Made by a program: the position numbers and the translations under genes. Shown here in pieces: positions 1 through 11,585 of a stretch of 64,000 nucleotides of DNA. This DNA is from Plectosphaerella cucumerina (taxonomy: Eukaryota > Ascomycota > Sordariomycetes > Glomerellales > Plectosphaerellaceae), in NCBI GenBank assembly GCA_020746995.1, contig JAGPXD010000002.1, forward strand, positions 930,001-994,000, in the 5' to 3' direction. The notes beneath the pieces were generated by a model. That model was not told the origin of the DNA, did not search any database, and worked only from the letters and a program-made list of their open reading frames with translations. How positions within the stretch are numbered: position 1 is the stretch's first letter; the number at the start of each line of letters is the position of its first letter.

Positions 1-1586
1 GCGCGCGAGGAGGAACGCCATCCCTTGCGTTGAGCCGTCCATGGATGTGCCCCACCACGACTCGGAGGGGTAGATCATGGCCTGGGTGCGCAGGTCGGTG
101 TTTGTCGAGCTGTTGCCTCCGCTTCCAGATAGGGTCGAAGCGTAGCCCTGGAGCGCGATGCCAGCGGCCGCCATGCGCGTCAGGTTGGCCCCGAGCTCGT
201 GCTCCGGTCTCTTCACGTTGGATACTTTTCCCACGGTGACGGTGCAGTCGTAAAACCAGGCCTGGCCCGTGGAGACGGCTTCAAACGCCCAGACTGACAC
301 GCATCCGGCCCCGCAGGTCGACGTGACTGAACCATTGCGCGGGCTGGCGCCCGTGCCGGACGTGTCGGTCACGAAGGTTGTCTGATCCGCGCCGCCGGCG
401 ACTGGGAAGGTGACGTTCTGCGTGTCTCCCTCGCCGTTGCGGAGGTCGATGACGATATCGAGGGAGGTGCCGTTACCACCCTCGACGACGGGGTAGGAGC
501 GGCACTCTGCCGAGGCGATGACGGAACGGTCGGTTGCGGCCTCGATGGGGATGCGATCCTTGTTGTTCTCGCTCTCCGAGTTGATCTCGTGGAACTGGTA
601 GCGGCAGCGCGCGGACTCGTCGTCGCAGAAAACGAGGGGGTCGTCGGAGTAGAAGAGCTTTCCCGGCTGAGGGATCTCATCGAGCTCGCCCTGGGGAAAG
701 GCCAGGGCGATGGTGCCGAACTGGTTGGCCGTGTATTGTTGGGCGCCGATGGTTTTTGACGTGTGCACCACGCGGTTGGTGTGGATGGACTCGAGGTCCG
801 GAATTGATATGTTGCCGGGGACGAGAAGGGCGAAGACCTCGTTCGTTTCGAGGACGAAGCAGAGGTTTATGGACGCGAGGCCGACCTGAGAAGTCTGGGT
901 GGTGTCAGAAGCAGTCACCACGAGGGAAGGGGCCGGAGGCCTAGACTCACCAGAAGCAGCAAGATCCAGCCGATGGCATAGAAATGGATCGAGACCCTCT
1001 TGGACGTAAAGGCCAGCATCATGGCCTTGCGTAGACTGTGTGCATGAAGGATACTCTCGACCTTTCGTCTTGACCGGTACCGTCGACTGAGCATAAACCA
1101 CCGCAGCTCAATGACGAGTCCGTTGAGGAAGCTGATCGTCATGAGCGCCAAGGCGATGGCGATGCCCGTGATGAGAGCGTTGAAGATACGCTTGTCCCGA
1201 TGCGACAGGACTTCCGAGCGCGTATATGAGATGAGCACGGCGTACATCCCCCCGATGAGCAGCATGATGAGAAAATACTGCAGCAACATGGCGTTCATAA
1301 ACGTCTTCGGGGCCCGTCGGCGACCGGGCATCCCCCGGAACTGGTATGACCCCGGCATCGGTGACCCAGGCATAGGCAGAGTCGGCGGCTTGAGGTTGTC
1401 GCTCGATGTGCAGCCATGGCACTGCTCGCGGTCTGGTGAAGACGAGCCAGTCATCGGGCCTCTCGACAGGGCCGCCACTTCCAGAGATGGCGGGCGGCGG
1501 GGTTCGGTACCCGTCGAGGGTGTCGAGACGGACACCTCGTTGTGCTGGGTGTCCATCGCGTGCTGTTTGTCGCTGTTGATGTTCAT
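1..1586 (-). CDS. Hypothetical multi-pass membrane protein, partial (C-terminus beyond window)
   Basis: Two exons: 1586-951 and 894 to the window edge, joined in phase 0 by a 56-nt intron (GTGAGT donor, ACCCAG acceptor). The reading frame is still open at base 1, so the C-terminus is missing. The N-terminal ~75 residues are polar. Hydrophobic segments follow at about residues 97-121, 137-163 and 197-225, the last crossing the intron. After it comes a long, probably extracytoplasmic domain with several NxS/T sites and cysteines. The layout (disordered N-terminus, few TM helices, large glycosylated domain) resembles fungal proteins of the DUF3176 kind, but I cannot assign the family from sequence alone. 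No catalytic motif is visible. The start is the first in-frame ATG; no upstream ATG extends it. Confidence 0.65.
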
Positions 1587-2627
1587 GTTGGGCCAGCGTC
1601 CAGCCGATCTGGTGAGAGGGCAGCAAGGGCAAAGGCCTTCGGGCTGAAGGGCAGAGGAGGGGGCCGGCCATGTTCTTTAAGCATCAAGTTGGCTTCAGCT
1701 CAAAAATAGGGTAACCCCGAAAAGCTTAATCGGAAGCGAACCAAACCCGCCGACTCGTTTGTCACGCCGTTCAGGGAGAAGGAGAACACCGCCGGCCTGG
1801 ACGAGTCGATTCGGTGGCCGGATGCGGCTGATGGTGGCTTCCCCTCGACTCAGCGCTATCCGAGTCCACGGCCGTCCGGCCTCAAGTCTGGCTAGACCTC
1901 TCACGCCACAGCCTCTCTCTCTCGTCTTTTCTCTCCGAACCGATTCCGCTCTTGGTAGGCGCGAGAACAAAGACGGGGCGGCCCCTCGAGGGGGAGAGCT
2001 TGGTTTGGCATGGTGTGTGTGTGGCCGGAATGGACATGTTCGAGGGCCACGTTGGCGGCACCTGGTCGAGGGCACTGGGACGGGGCGCGACCTGTTTTAC
2101 ATGCTTTTGGGCATTCCAATCCGTCATTATATGTACAATCTCTTGCACGCCCTTCCGCACCCCCGCGTCCTCCATTCCTCTGCGTCTTCCTCCTTCCACT
2201 TCCATGGAACCGATAAAAGAAGAACCCAGTCTGGCTCTGCGGAACGCGCGAGAGAGACGATGACAACTTTGAACAGGGAAGAAAATCGATGATGAATAAA
2301 CACCCATCCGGTACGAGACAGAACCAAAAAGTTCGCATTTCAGAAGGACGGACCGACCCCAAGTTTTGCTTTTCGGTAAGCCGAGACGCGGCATGCTTTT
2401 TCTTCCCCTTTCCCCCTTCTTCCCCCTCGGGAACACCGACGGTGTTGGCTGCTGACAGGCAGCGCGAAGTGTGTTGTAAGATGTGGATCCAAATGAGCCG
2501 CCGGCCGAGACCATGTGGTTGCTGTGGGTGTTTTTGGTATATTGGTGGCTAGGTTACATGGGTGCGCTTGATGATGAGTGACGGGAAACAAAACGGGCGA
2601 TCTGAGCGTGGGTATTTACTCAGTCGC
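1587..2627. other. Intergenic region, promoter of membrane protein gene and 3' flank of acetolactate synthase gene
   Basis: No supportable gene. Short overlapping open frames occur on both strands but none has conserved features. The stretch should hold the promoter of the leftward membrane-protein gene and the 3'UTR of acetolactate synthase. Confidence 0.6.
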
Positions 2628-4911
2628 TTAACCGTGCTTGCCGAACGTCCTCTGCCTCATCAACTCGCGCCTGGCCTTGTCCTTGGCGCCATCCCACGTC
2701 AGGAACTCGTGCAGACCGCAGCCCGTGGGGACCATGGGCAGGACGGGGACCTTCTTGTCGGTGACAACCTCGAGGAAGGCGGGGCCGTCCGAGTCGATGA
2801 GCCACTGCAGAGACTCCTTGAGCTCCTCGGGCTTGATGACCCTCTTGTGCTGGATGCCCATGGAGTCGGCGAGCTTCATGAAGTCGGGGTTCCGCTGGTG
2901 GGTGTGGGCGTAGCGGTCCTCGTAGAAGAGGTTCTGCCACTGCGTCACCATACCCTGCTCCTCGTTGTTCAGGACGATGACCTTGACGCCAATGTTGAAC
3001 TGGGCGGCCGTGCCGAGCTCCGTCAGAGTCATGCAGAAGGACGCGTCGCCGTCAATGTCGATGACGAGAGCGTCGGGCTGCGCGACCTTGGCGCCGATGG
3101 CCGCCGGCAGGCCGTAGCCCATGGTGCCGAGACCACCCGACGTGATCATGGACCGGGGATGCCTCCAGCGGAAGTGCTGAGCGGTCCACATCTGGTGCTG
3201 ACCGACACCCGTGGCGATGTAGGTGTTCTCCTTGCGGTGTGCCGTCAGGTTGCTGAGCTCCTCAATGACGGTCTGCGGCTTGATGAGTCCGTTGCGCTCC
3301 GTCTTCTCGTAGTCCGACAGGGGCCACTTGGCCTTCCACTCGTTGATCTTGTCGAACCACGCCTGCCTCTCGGGGATGGTCTTGGCCTTGGCGTACGGCA
3401 GGAGGTGGTTGATGTTGGTGGCGACGTCGCCCTCAACGGCCTCGACGGCCTGGACAACCTTGTTGATGTTCTTGGGCATGATCTCGAAGTGCACGATACC
3501 ACCGCGCTTCTCGAGAGCAGCGGCCTTGGCACCGGGCGCGAACTTAGACAGGTTCAGGGTGACACGGTCGTCGAAGCGGGCGCCGAGGGCGATGATGAGA
3601 TCGGCCTCCTGCATGGCCATGTTGGCGTAGGCCGAGCCGTGCATGCCGAGCATGTGCAGCGACTTCTCGTCGAGCTCGTCGAAGGCGCCGAGGCCGTGGA
3701 GGGTGGTGGTGACGGGGATAGAGCACTTCTCGGACAGCTCCTTGAGAGCCTCGACACCGCCAGCGGACTGGATAATACCCTGGCCGGCGTAGATGACAGG
3801 CTGCTTGGCAATGTTGAGGAGGTCGGCGACGCGCTTGATGGAGGCGTCGAGCTGCTTCCTCAGCACGGCGACGGCGGCCTTGGAGGCCTGGCTCGGCAGG
3901 GCGGGGATGGAGGTCTCGGTGGGAATGGCCCTCCTCAGGATGCTGGCGGTGACATCCTTGGGCAGATCGACGAGGACAGGGCCGGGGCGGCCGCTGGTGG
4001 CGATCTCAAAGGCCTCGTTGATGCGGCGAGGGAGCTCGGCCACGTTCTTGACCATGACGTTCCACTTTGTGCAAGCCCGCGAGATACCGATAACATCGGC
4101 CTCCTGGAAGGCGTCGCTGCCGATGGCCGAGGTGACGACCTGGCCGCAGAACACGACCATGGGGGTGCCGTCCGAGTAGGCGTCCTGGATGGGGGTGATG
4201 ACGTTCGTGGCACCGGGGCCGGAGGTGACGAGGACGACGCCGGGCTTGCCGGAGGCGCGGGCGTAGCCCTCGGCCATGTGGCCGGCACCCTGCTCGTGGC
4301 GGGGCAGGATGAACTCGAAGTGCTCAGAGTTGTAGATGGCGTCGAAGACGGGGAGGATAGCACCACCGGGGTAGCCGACTGTGGCTTGGTTAGCTGGCGC
4401 TGGTGTGGAAGGGGGCGTAGCGGGCGTTGAACGTACAGATGTGCTTGACGTCGTGCCTCAGCATCATCTCGTGGAAGATCTCGCCACCGGTCTTGCCGAT
4501 GAAGCTGTGCAGCAAAAGTGTGAGCCATTGGCATGGTATTAGTGGTGTGAGGGTGAGGCGGCAACGTACGACTCGTCCATCTCGGGGGCACGGGGGTTGA
4601 CGAGGGGCTGGACATGGCTGCGCTCGGGCTCGGCGTTGAAGCTAGGGGCGGGGGTGCTTCTCGCATCACTGCAGAAGGTTGATGGTCAGCGTTGGTGATT
4701 TTGTGGCAGAGTGTCATCGTGAGTCAGTGGGTGGCGAAGGTACTCACGGAGCTGGCGAGGTGGCCGATGTGGTCTGGGATCTCGTGCCGGCGGGCGTCTT
4801 GGTGGCAGACTGAACGGCAGCGACGGCGGGGGAGGAGGTGAAGGAGCGGGCGGAGGGCTTCTGTGCCACGGCCTTGAAGGCGCGGGCGGCGTGGCGGCTC
4901 CTGAGCATCAT
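2628..4911 (-). CDS. ILV2: Acetolactate (acetohydroxyacid) synthase, catalytic subunit, mitochondrial precursor
   Basis: Thiamine-diphosphate enzyme that makes acetolactate or acetohydroxybutyrate, the first common step of valine, leucine and isoleucine synthesis, in mitochondria. Four exons: 4911-4748, 4668-4570, 4504-4437 and 4378-2628 (introns of 79, 65 and 58 nt), giving 693 aa, close to yeast Ilv2. Residues 1 to ~50 are Arg/Ser/Ala-rich with no acid residues, as in a matrix-targeting peptide. The N-terminal ThDP domain has the GYPGG turn and the catalytic Glu in RHEQGAGHMAEGYA. The C-terminal domain carries the ThDP/Mg motif beginning GDASF and ending at the Asn of LNNEEQG. Two adjacent ATGs open the frame; the first is used. 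The small regulatory subunit is not in the window. Confidence 0.97.
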
Positions 4912-5799
4912 GGCGACGGTCAGGCGGAGTGGAGAGTCGAGGCGAGGCGATGTCGGGAAGAGTGACAATGGAGAAAGTGGTTCCCGGGCTCTCTCTGCTG
5001 CTGCAATGTACAGAGGGCGAATTGGGATAATCCTTGGCGATGCTTCGTCTTGCACTGGCTCTTCCCACGACCGAGGCAGCTGAGGCGGAGGCGGGCGGCT
5101 GGCAAATGTGCTTGGGGGACGGCAAGCTTGTGGTGGTGAAGATGGCAGAAGGGGGAGGATGGGCCAGTGACTGGGACTGGGAACTTTGTCTGGCAGTGGA
5201 AGGGCGCCGGCGCATCGGAGGGAAAATATCGAGAAGGGCCAAAAGTGTGGGGTAAGATGTGACTCGATTGGTGCCGCACGGGCCACCCGACCTCGCTGTG
5301 GCGATATCGGCCCATTCCAGGCCGCCGGTCCAATATCCAAGCCTGCTGATTGGCGCGCCGGCCCGGGATGCGCTGGAGGCCCTGCTGTAGCCACGGTGAC
5401 TCGCCACTGTAGGTTTAGGCTTAATGGCTGGTGCATCACGTCCTCGCTTCTGGGTCAGGGTCTTCAAGTTGCCCGTGCATCGTGTGTTCAGCTGACATGA
5501 CTAGACTGAGCTTAGGTCTATGCAGGCTCGTTGCTCTACTCAAAACACGTCGCATCTCAATCATGCGGGCACCAGACCGACAGAGCGATTATGCTTCAAA
5601 CCGCACTCTATGACACTGGGGCAGACCCGAGCACTGCGACACCACACCGACATGCAGGCGCTGCGTTCGCAGATGCATCTCCACATGCGCCCCTGAAACG
5701 GCCTGTCAACGCCGGAATCGGCCCGCCCCCCAGCCACGCCCTCCCGCTTGCATGCCGGGAGACACGGTGATAGTGACACGAGATGACACAAACAAAACC
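4912..5799. other. Intergenic region upstream of acetolactate synthase
   Basis: No gene seen. It lies between the ATG of acetolactate synthase and the stop of the DUF3632-like gene, both leftward, so it should carry the ILV2 promoter and 5'UTR. Confidence 0.6.
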
Positions 5800-6712
5800 T
5801 CACCACCTCGACGGCTCCAGCCCCTTGAGGACAGAGACCGCCCTCTGCGCAAGCTTCGTGTCGACGCCGCTGCCTCCCGCCCGCGCCTCAAAGGCCTTGA
5901 CCCAGAACGCCCACCTCTCTTCTCCGTAGCCAGACGCCCCGCCGAATTTGTCACCCGCGCTGAGCGACCGCTCCTCCGGGCCCGAGAGCTTCGGCGGGTC
6001 GACGACGAGCTGACGGAGCCGGGACCCGGCGTGGATCGCCCAGAATGCCGCGGCGGCCGCGAGGTGGCCGGCCTCGGTCTCGTCAGCCACTTCCTCCTCG
6101 AACGCGGAGCGGAGCTGCCACAGCGCAAAGTCGTAGCCCTCGATCAGGTTGCGGCTCCACAGCAGGGCCATGAAGGCGTTGAGGCTCAGGAAGCCGGAGA
6201 GCTCCGCCTGTTCGGGGGGGTTGATGTTGCCAAAGGGAGCTGCGCGCGTCAGTCGATTGGCCCGTTGGGGGTGGTGTCGGGGAGGTGACTCACGGTTGAA
6301 AGCGTCGCGGAGGTTCCATCCGAGAGTGTGGAGGGTTCTGAGCTTCTCGACGCCGTCCTTGATACGCGTCAGCGATTGCTACCCTGAGACATGGGGCTGC
6401 GCGCACCGTCGTCTCCTTGAGGGTCGTCTTGGGCGACTGCGACAGCTGCTCGACGACGCCAACGAGCTTCACGAGCGCGGGCTCGTCGTATGGAATCTGC
6501 TTGGCCACGTCGATGAAGAGGTTGTACAGCGAATAATGCTCGTCCGACCCGCGCTCGTCAGGAGGGCCAGGCAGCGTCGCGGCAATGGACTTGACCGTCT
6601 CTGCCAGCGTGGCATCCCCGCGTCCCTCCAAGAAAGGTTGGATCGTGCTAAATACGGCGCCGTCATCGTACGACGTGTCGTCGGGCTTAAACTTCAACTG
6701 AAAGGTCGCCAT
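5800..6712 (-). CDS. DUF3632-like fungal protein of unknown function
   Basis: Three exons: 6712-6407, 6357-6294 and 6239-5800, with introns of 49 and 54 nt (GTGCGC..AAG and GTGAGT..CAG), giving 269 aa. It is a soluble, mostly helical protein with no signal peptide and no membrane span. The Trp/Phe-rich middle and C-terminal helices, and the WAFWVKAFE stretch near the end after an acidic helical block, resemble fungal proteins annotated DUF3632. The biochemical role of that family is unknown and no catalytic motif is visible. The first in-frame ATG is used; it opens directly into an amphipathic stretch typical of the family's N-terminus. The family name is from recall, so moderate confidence. 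Confidence 0.7.
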
Positions 6713-8399
6713 GTCGAGGTATTTGGTGGTGGTGAAGGCGGCTCGAGTGCCGGTGATGTCACTGGGAAAGCGACACAGATGAGCCCCGCGATGGTGCTGT
6801 CGACCCCTCAATTGATGCTGCTGCAGGCTGTGGGTCGCGGGACTTGGGCGTCTTTTCAAAACCAGCTGGTAGCGGGAGACACCGTGCAGTTGTCGAGTGC
6901 CGAGCTGCATCAATGCCAAGTTTCCAGTTCGCGGGGTGAAGGGAGGGATTGATAGGAGGGCCCCGGCCGGCTTTTGAACTCCCCTCCCTCCCACGTCACC
7001 TCCCACCTTCCATGTCCAGCCTGGCATCGACAGATCTTCAGGGGGGAGCAGCTGCCGCTTTGGTGGTTCATGCCGTTGACCCGCCGTTGCGAGACTCACG
7101 TGGCAGTCTGATTGGACGAGCGCATGCCGTGGGGGCACGACAAGCATCGGCAGCTCCCGAGGTTCGGACGACACTCGTTCTTTATCCACTGTTGACTCCT
7201 GGCATTCTTTCAGCCATGCCCTCTTGTTTCATTCCAGCCCTGTGCTACTCTTGTCATCGAGTCTGCGACCTTTGATCTGCCTTGTCCAAGACATTGTTCC
7301 GTCGACCTGTAAGGTATCATGCGCCTGATAGGCCGGCCCCGTTGTGTAGCAAAACAGCACCGACTCGGGATGTCCAGTGTCAGGACCCAGATGTGACTAG
7401 ACCCCCTCTTCCACGCTTTCTCCAACATCGAGACTGGTGTCTGGAGACTCTAGGAGAACCTTATTCTTCCTACCGAGATCTATCTTACCCTTCGTGATCT
7501 CGCCATCATTTGGCCAGAGTTAACTCGTCCTCAAGACGTAAGAGTCCAAGACAACTCGTAGGACGTGAGAAATCCGTTGCACCCCAATACTTCTCCTGTC
7601 TCCATCATCTCAACCTTATTTTTTCATAAGTCAGCATCTGAGAAGTGCTCCGATGCATGGGCTACATCTAGAAACTCGGTCACATCCCAGAAAAAAACTT
7701 CATTAATTTTCGAGAGAGGACAGGGGACGATTGGAATTTGGGCCAGGACCTCTTCTCGTCCTCATTTCCAGTCCACGTCATAGGCTTGCTCCTCTGCCGT
7801 CGGTCAGCCGCAAAGATGAAGCGCCTCAAACGCCGCTCCAGAGACACAGAAACACAGAATAGGTGTCCAGTGAGCATTTTCACGCTCACTCCTCTCGCAG
7901 CATTCTGCTTGACACAACTGGCACTGAGCAAGAGCTCCTCAACTCGGAGCTGGATAATTCGCAGTCGCATGTGGCGGCGTCCGAGGACTAGCACAATTCT
8001 GGTCTCCTGGATTTGAAAGCGTGAGCTTGAAAAAAGGGGACGATGGCTAAATGGTGGATAATCTGGCCATCATTGCCCCGGAGGCTGCATTTCTGACAGA
8101 CGAGCTTATCAATTGATGGGGCCGATGGCGTTCAAGATTAGAGGAGGCGTTGTGAGCCTGAGGTCGTGTGCACTGTCAAGTCGGGTCCCCGGGAAGCCTC
8201 CTCAACTTTTGTTGGATCTTCCTGATATCCAAGGTGAAAAGCGGCAGCCACCTCAAATCTGCGCAGCATATAAGGCAACACACGCCCTTCCCACGTTCCA
8301 ATTGCTTTCCATGCCTACTCTCCCACACAATTCCTCCCATTGTTGGTTGACCCATTCAATTGATTCAAACAATACAACGAATACCCTTCAACCAGAAAA
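6713..8399. other. Long intergenic region, no gene seen
   Basis: No supportable coding sequence on either strand. It separates the DUF3632-like gene (leftward) from the glutamine-rich gene (rightward). Base composition is more even than in the flanking genes. The part nearest 6713 is the promoter of the leftward gene. Confidence 0.55.
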
Positions 8400-9281
8400 G
8401 TTTGCTCCCGGTTGCTGCCCTCCTGCCACCCGGGGCTCACTCCCACCAACTTACCAATTCGCAAAAATTACTGCCTCTCTCCAAAGGATCACTTCAGAGT
8501 GATTCTTCCAACAGCTGAGGACTGATTTCTGCCAACCTGTTCAACCACTGCAGCAGTCAAGTCAAGGCTTCTGCCACTCACCACCAGGAAAAGCTCACGT
8601 CTTGGATTGACTTCTACCAATCTGATCATCCGCTGCAGTGTTCAAGCTACATCAACTGCACTCCAGCTTCGGAAGACGATCCTCTGCACTTCGACCTCTA
8701 CCACTGCGATCATCCGCCGCAGTAGTCGATCTACGCCTACTGCCCCTCAGCTCCAGCAGACAATCGCATCTGCTCGCCTTCGTCACCAACTGCAAATCAA
8801 CTTCCACTACACCATCCGCAAAAGCAAAAACAGCTTCCCCGCCTCAAAGAGAGGCTCAAATTCTCCTGAGTCCGAACATCACCGCGGAACAACTTTTACC
8901 AATCTGACTATCCGCTGCCGGGTCCGCCGCAGCAATTGCCCCTCGACTTCGGCAGAATCAAGTCAGCCCGGCTCACAGACTCACTGCGGATCAACTCCCC
9001 CCTTTTGGCAATCCGCACCCGCCTCCGCCAAAGCAACTGCCTTTCAACACCTGCAAAACCTACAATCTGTTCGGGCCTCAAACTCACCGCGGATCAACTT
9101 TACCAATTCGGTCATCCGCTACTGTACCCGGCGCAGCAACTGCCCCTTAACTCAACCCAAAGCTCACACTTGTCTGCTTCCGCACCCAACCGCGGATTCA
9201 CTCCTGACAATCTGCCAGCGCACACTGAATCAACAATTGCACCTTCGATGGGTACCAAAACCTGAATACTCCCCTTTCTGA
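8400..9281 (+). repeat. Degenerate repeat tract in a C/A-rich leader
   Basis: A diverged unit recurs: roughly ACCAATCTGATCATCCGC followed by a GCAGC-type box and often AGCAACTGCCCC. Recognisable copies lie near 8615, 8700, 8897, 9009 and 9101; spacing is irregular (about 85-200 nt). The last two well-kept copies share a longer block ending in CGCAGCAAYTGCCCC. The plus strand is markedly poor in G. An open frame runs through (about 8607-9281) but starts with TTG and has no ATG, so I treat the tract as leader or promoter DNA of the next gene rather than a gene. Confidence 0.6.
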
Positions 9282-9356
9282 ATCTCCCACCTCAACCATC
9301 GCCACTCTCAACACACCTCAATCACCAATCCACACACTTTATTACCATTACCCATC

Positions 9357-11576
9357 ATGTCACCCAACATTCCGCCTCAGAATAATGGCGTGGGTGCTGC
9401 AGCCCCGCGCAAGCTGTCGGCCAAGGACAGAATCTCAAAGAACCGTCAATCGCAGACCAATTACGAGTACAAGGAACGTATTGCAACGGTCTTCGACAAG
9501 GACGGCAGCGGCCTCGGCTTCAACGTCGCCAACCGTCTCCAGCCGCTCCCAGGCGGCCTCAAACACAAACCCCGTCCCCTGCTGGCTCACAGTCCAAGTC
9601 CTGGACTCGGCGCTCGGACCATCTCGCCGCGCCCTGTCGCGCTTCCAGTCCAGTCGCCGGCCGCCAATTGCGGACCAGGCTCAGCCGGGATTTTTCCGCA
9701 ATCACCGGCCCACCAGCAGTCGAACTTCGCGTTTGCAAACCTCGACGGTCAACTCCCGCTTGACGCCAGCGCCGACCTCAGCAGCGCCAACGGAAGCATC
9801 AACGACGCGACTGTCGACAATTTCGATTTCGATAGCTTCCTCAATCTCCCTCCCTCCGTTGGATCCTTCGAGGATTTGAACACCAACGCCGCCCTCGACG
9901 AATCCATCTACCAAGCTCAGCTTGGCCAACAGACACAGCCCGTCTTCCCGACGCAACCTGTCGACCAAAACCCAATAGGCTTCCAGAATTCACCGGTCTT
10001 CCAAGTCCAATCGGTCCCCCAGAATCAACCGGTCTTTCAGAACCCGTCGGGATTCCTCAATCAGCAGGTTCCCCAGAATCAGCCTCAGTTCCTCAATCAA
10101 CAGGTCCCCCAGACTCAGTCTCTGTTCCACAGCCAGCCGGTCCCCCAGAACCAGCCGCTCTTCAACAGCCAGCCAGTCTTCCAGAACCCGTCGGGCTTCC
10201 AAAACCAGCACGGCTTCCAATACCAGCCATCTGTTGAGACTCAGCTAGTCATCCAGAACCAGGCAGGCCTCCAAAGCCGGCCCATCTTCTCGCCCCAGCA
10301 GCGACTGCAAGCTTTCCAGCAATCGCAAGCTCTCCAGCAGCTGCGAGCTTTCCAACAACAGCAAGCTCTCCAGCAGCAGCAAGCTCTCCAGCAGCAGCAA
10401 GCTCTCCAGCAGCAGCAAGCTCTCCAGCAGCAGCAAGCTCTCCAGCAGCAGCAAGCTCTCCAGAACCAGCAGGTCCTCCAGCACCAGCTAGGACTTCAGC
10501 ACCAACAAGGTCACCTGTATCAACAGGCCCTCCCGAATCAGCCGATCTACCAGAATCAACAGGGCTTCCTGAACCCGCAAGGCTTCCAGAACCCTCAAGT
10601 CTTCCAGAACCCTCAAGTCTTCCAGAACCCGCAAGGCTTCCAGAACCCTCGGGTCTTCCAGAACCAACAGGGCCTCCTGAACCCTCAAGCCTTCCAAAAC
10701 CTTGACGGTGCTCCGAACCACCAAGGTTTCCTCAACAAGCCGGCCCTCCAAAGCCAGCCTCTCAATCAGACTTCGCCCGTCTTCCCCGACCATCAAGCCC
10801 TTGAGATCCAACAAGGCCCTCAGAAGAAGTCTGCCCACTCGAAGAAGCCTCGCAAGAAGAAGCTTGTCCGTCAGAAGGAGCCTGTCGTTCAACAGCAGCC
10901 AATCGACCAGAACCAACCAGTCGTTCAGAGTCAGCCTTACCCGACTCCTCCAGTCCACTGGAACCAGCCATTCTTCCCGGCTCCGTCTAGCAACAAGACT
11001 TCGCCCGTCGACCCGAAGACTCCTGCTGGCCCCCAGGCTTCGCCTCTCTTAACCCCACCTCACTCGCAGCCTTTGGCAGTGTTTGAGCTCCAGCCCGAAA
11101 CCCCGCAGCAGCAGCCCAAGCAACCACAGCGACAGCTCGCACTTCCTCAGCAGAAGCTTGCCGTCCCGCAGAAGCTTGCTCCCCCGCAGAAGCTCTCCGT
11201 CCCGCGAAAGCTCACCGTCCCGCAGAAGCTCGCCATCCAGAAGCTCGCACTCCCGCAGCGCGCAGTCCCGCAGCCGCCGCAGCTCCAACAACCGCAGCAG
11301 CAGCTCGAACCACAGCCGCAGCAGCCCCAACAACCGCAGCAGCAGCTCGAGCCACCTCAGCAGCAGCCCCTTCAGCAGGCCCCAGTCGATCTCCCCGACT
11401 CCCCCTCCGATCTCCTCCCTCTCGACGACAAGGAGACACCCGAAGTCCCCTCCGTCCCCGTCGCACCCACTCCCGAGGTCGCCAGATCCCCCACACCAGA
11501 TACCGACGAGTACTGGCTCGAGCGATTCAGGGCTATCACCGAATACAACGACACCCACCCCTACCCCACCGACTAA
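9357..11576 (+). CDS. Glutamine-rich, repeat-containing low-complexity protein
   Basis: Single open frame of 739 aa starting at a clear ATG. The N-terminal ~60 residues are ordinary and charged (an AKDRISKNRQSQ block, then a KDGSG turn). Most of the rest is Q/N/P/F-rich imperfect repeats of the type QNPQVFQNQ. Near residues 335-372 there is an exact 18-bp tandem repeat coding the hexapeptide QALQQQ. A basic KKPRKKKLVRQK patch near residue 500 could be a nuclear signal. The C-terminal ~60 residues are acidic and non-repetitive, ending in YWLERFRAITEYND. The composition is prion-like or scaffold-like. I do not recognise an orthologue. Conserved-looking termini around a repeat core argue for a real protein. 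Its stop is 9 nt from the next start codon. Confidence 0.65.
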   Translation: MSPNIPPQNNGVGAAAPRKLSAKDRISKNRQSQTNYEYKERIATVFDKDGSGLGFNVANRLQPLPGGLKHKPRPLLAHSPSPGLGARTISPRPVALPVQSPAANCGPGSAGIFPQSPAHQQSNFAFANLDGQLPLDASADLSSANGSINDATVDNFDFDSFLNLPPSVGSFEDLNTNAALDESIYQAQLGQQTQPVFPTQPVDQNPIGFQNSPVFQVQSVPQNQPVFQNPSGFLNQQVPQNQPQFLNQQVPQTQSLFHSQPVPQNQPLFNSQPVFQNPSGFQNQHGFQYQPSVETQLVIQNQAGLQSRPIFSPQQRLQAFQQSQALQQLRAFQQQQALQQQQALQQQQALQQQQALQQQQALQQQQALQNQQVLQHQLGLQHQQGHLYQQALPNQPIYQNQQGFLNPQGFQNPQVFQNPQVFQNPQGFQNPRVFQNQQGLLNPQAFQNLDGAPNHQGFLNKPALQSQPLNQTSPVFPDHQALEIQQGPQKKSAHSKKPRKKKLVRQKEPVVQQQPIDQNQPVVQSQPYPTPPVHWNQPFFPAPSSNKTSPVDPKTPAGPQASPLLTPPHSQPLAVFELQPETPQQQPKQPQRQLALPQQKLAVPQKLAPPQKLSVPRKLTVPQKLAIQKLALPQRAVPQPPQLQQPQQQLEPQPQQPQQPQQQLEPPQQQPLQQAPVDLPDSPSDLLPLDDKETPEVPSVPVAPTPEVARSPTPDTDEYWLERFRAITEYNDTHPYPTD
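10362..10470 (+). repeat. 18-bp coding tandem repeat (QALQQQ)
   Basis: About six near-perfect head-to-tail copies of CAAGCTCTCCAGCAGCAG inside the glutamine-rich gene. The unit is a multiple of three, so copy number can change without a frameshift. Confidence 0.9.
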
Positions 11577-11585
11577 ACAACAAAC

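Noticed and set aside
2562..4430. 622-codon open frame on the plus strand
   Set aside because: It is the antisense shadow of the acetolactate synthase exon; GC-rich third positions keep the opposite frame open. The minus strand carries all family motifs.
8607..9281. 224-codon frame upstream of the glutamine-rich gene
   Set aside because: It opens at TTG, contains no ATG, and its apparent peptide repeats follow from the DNA repeat.
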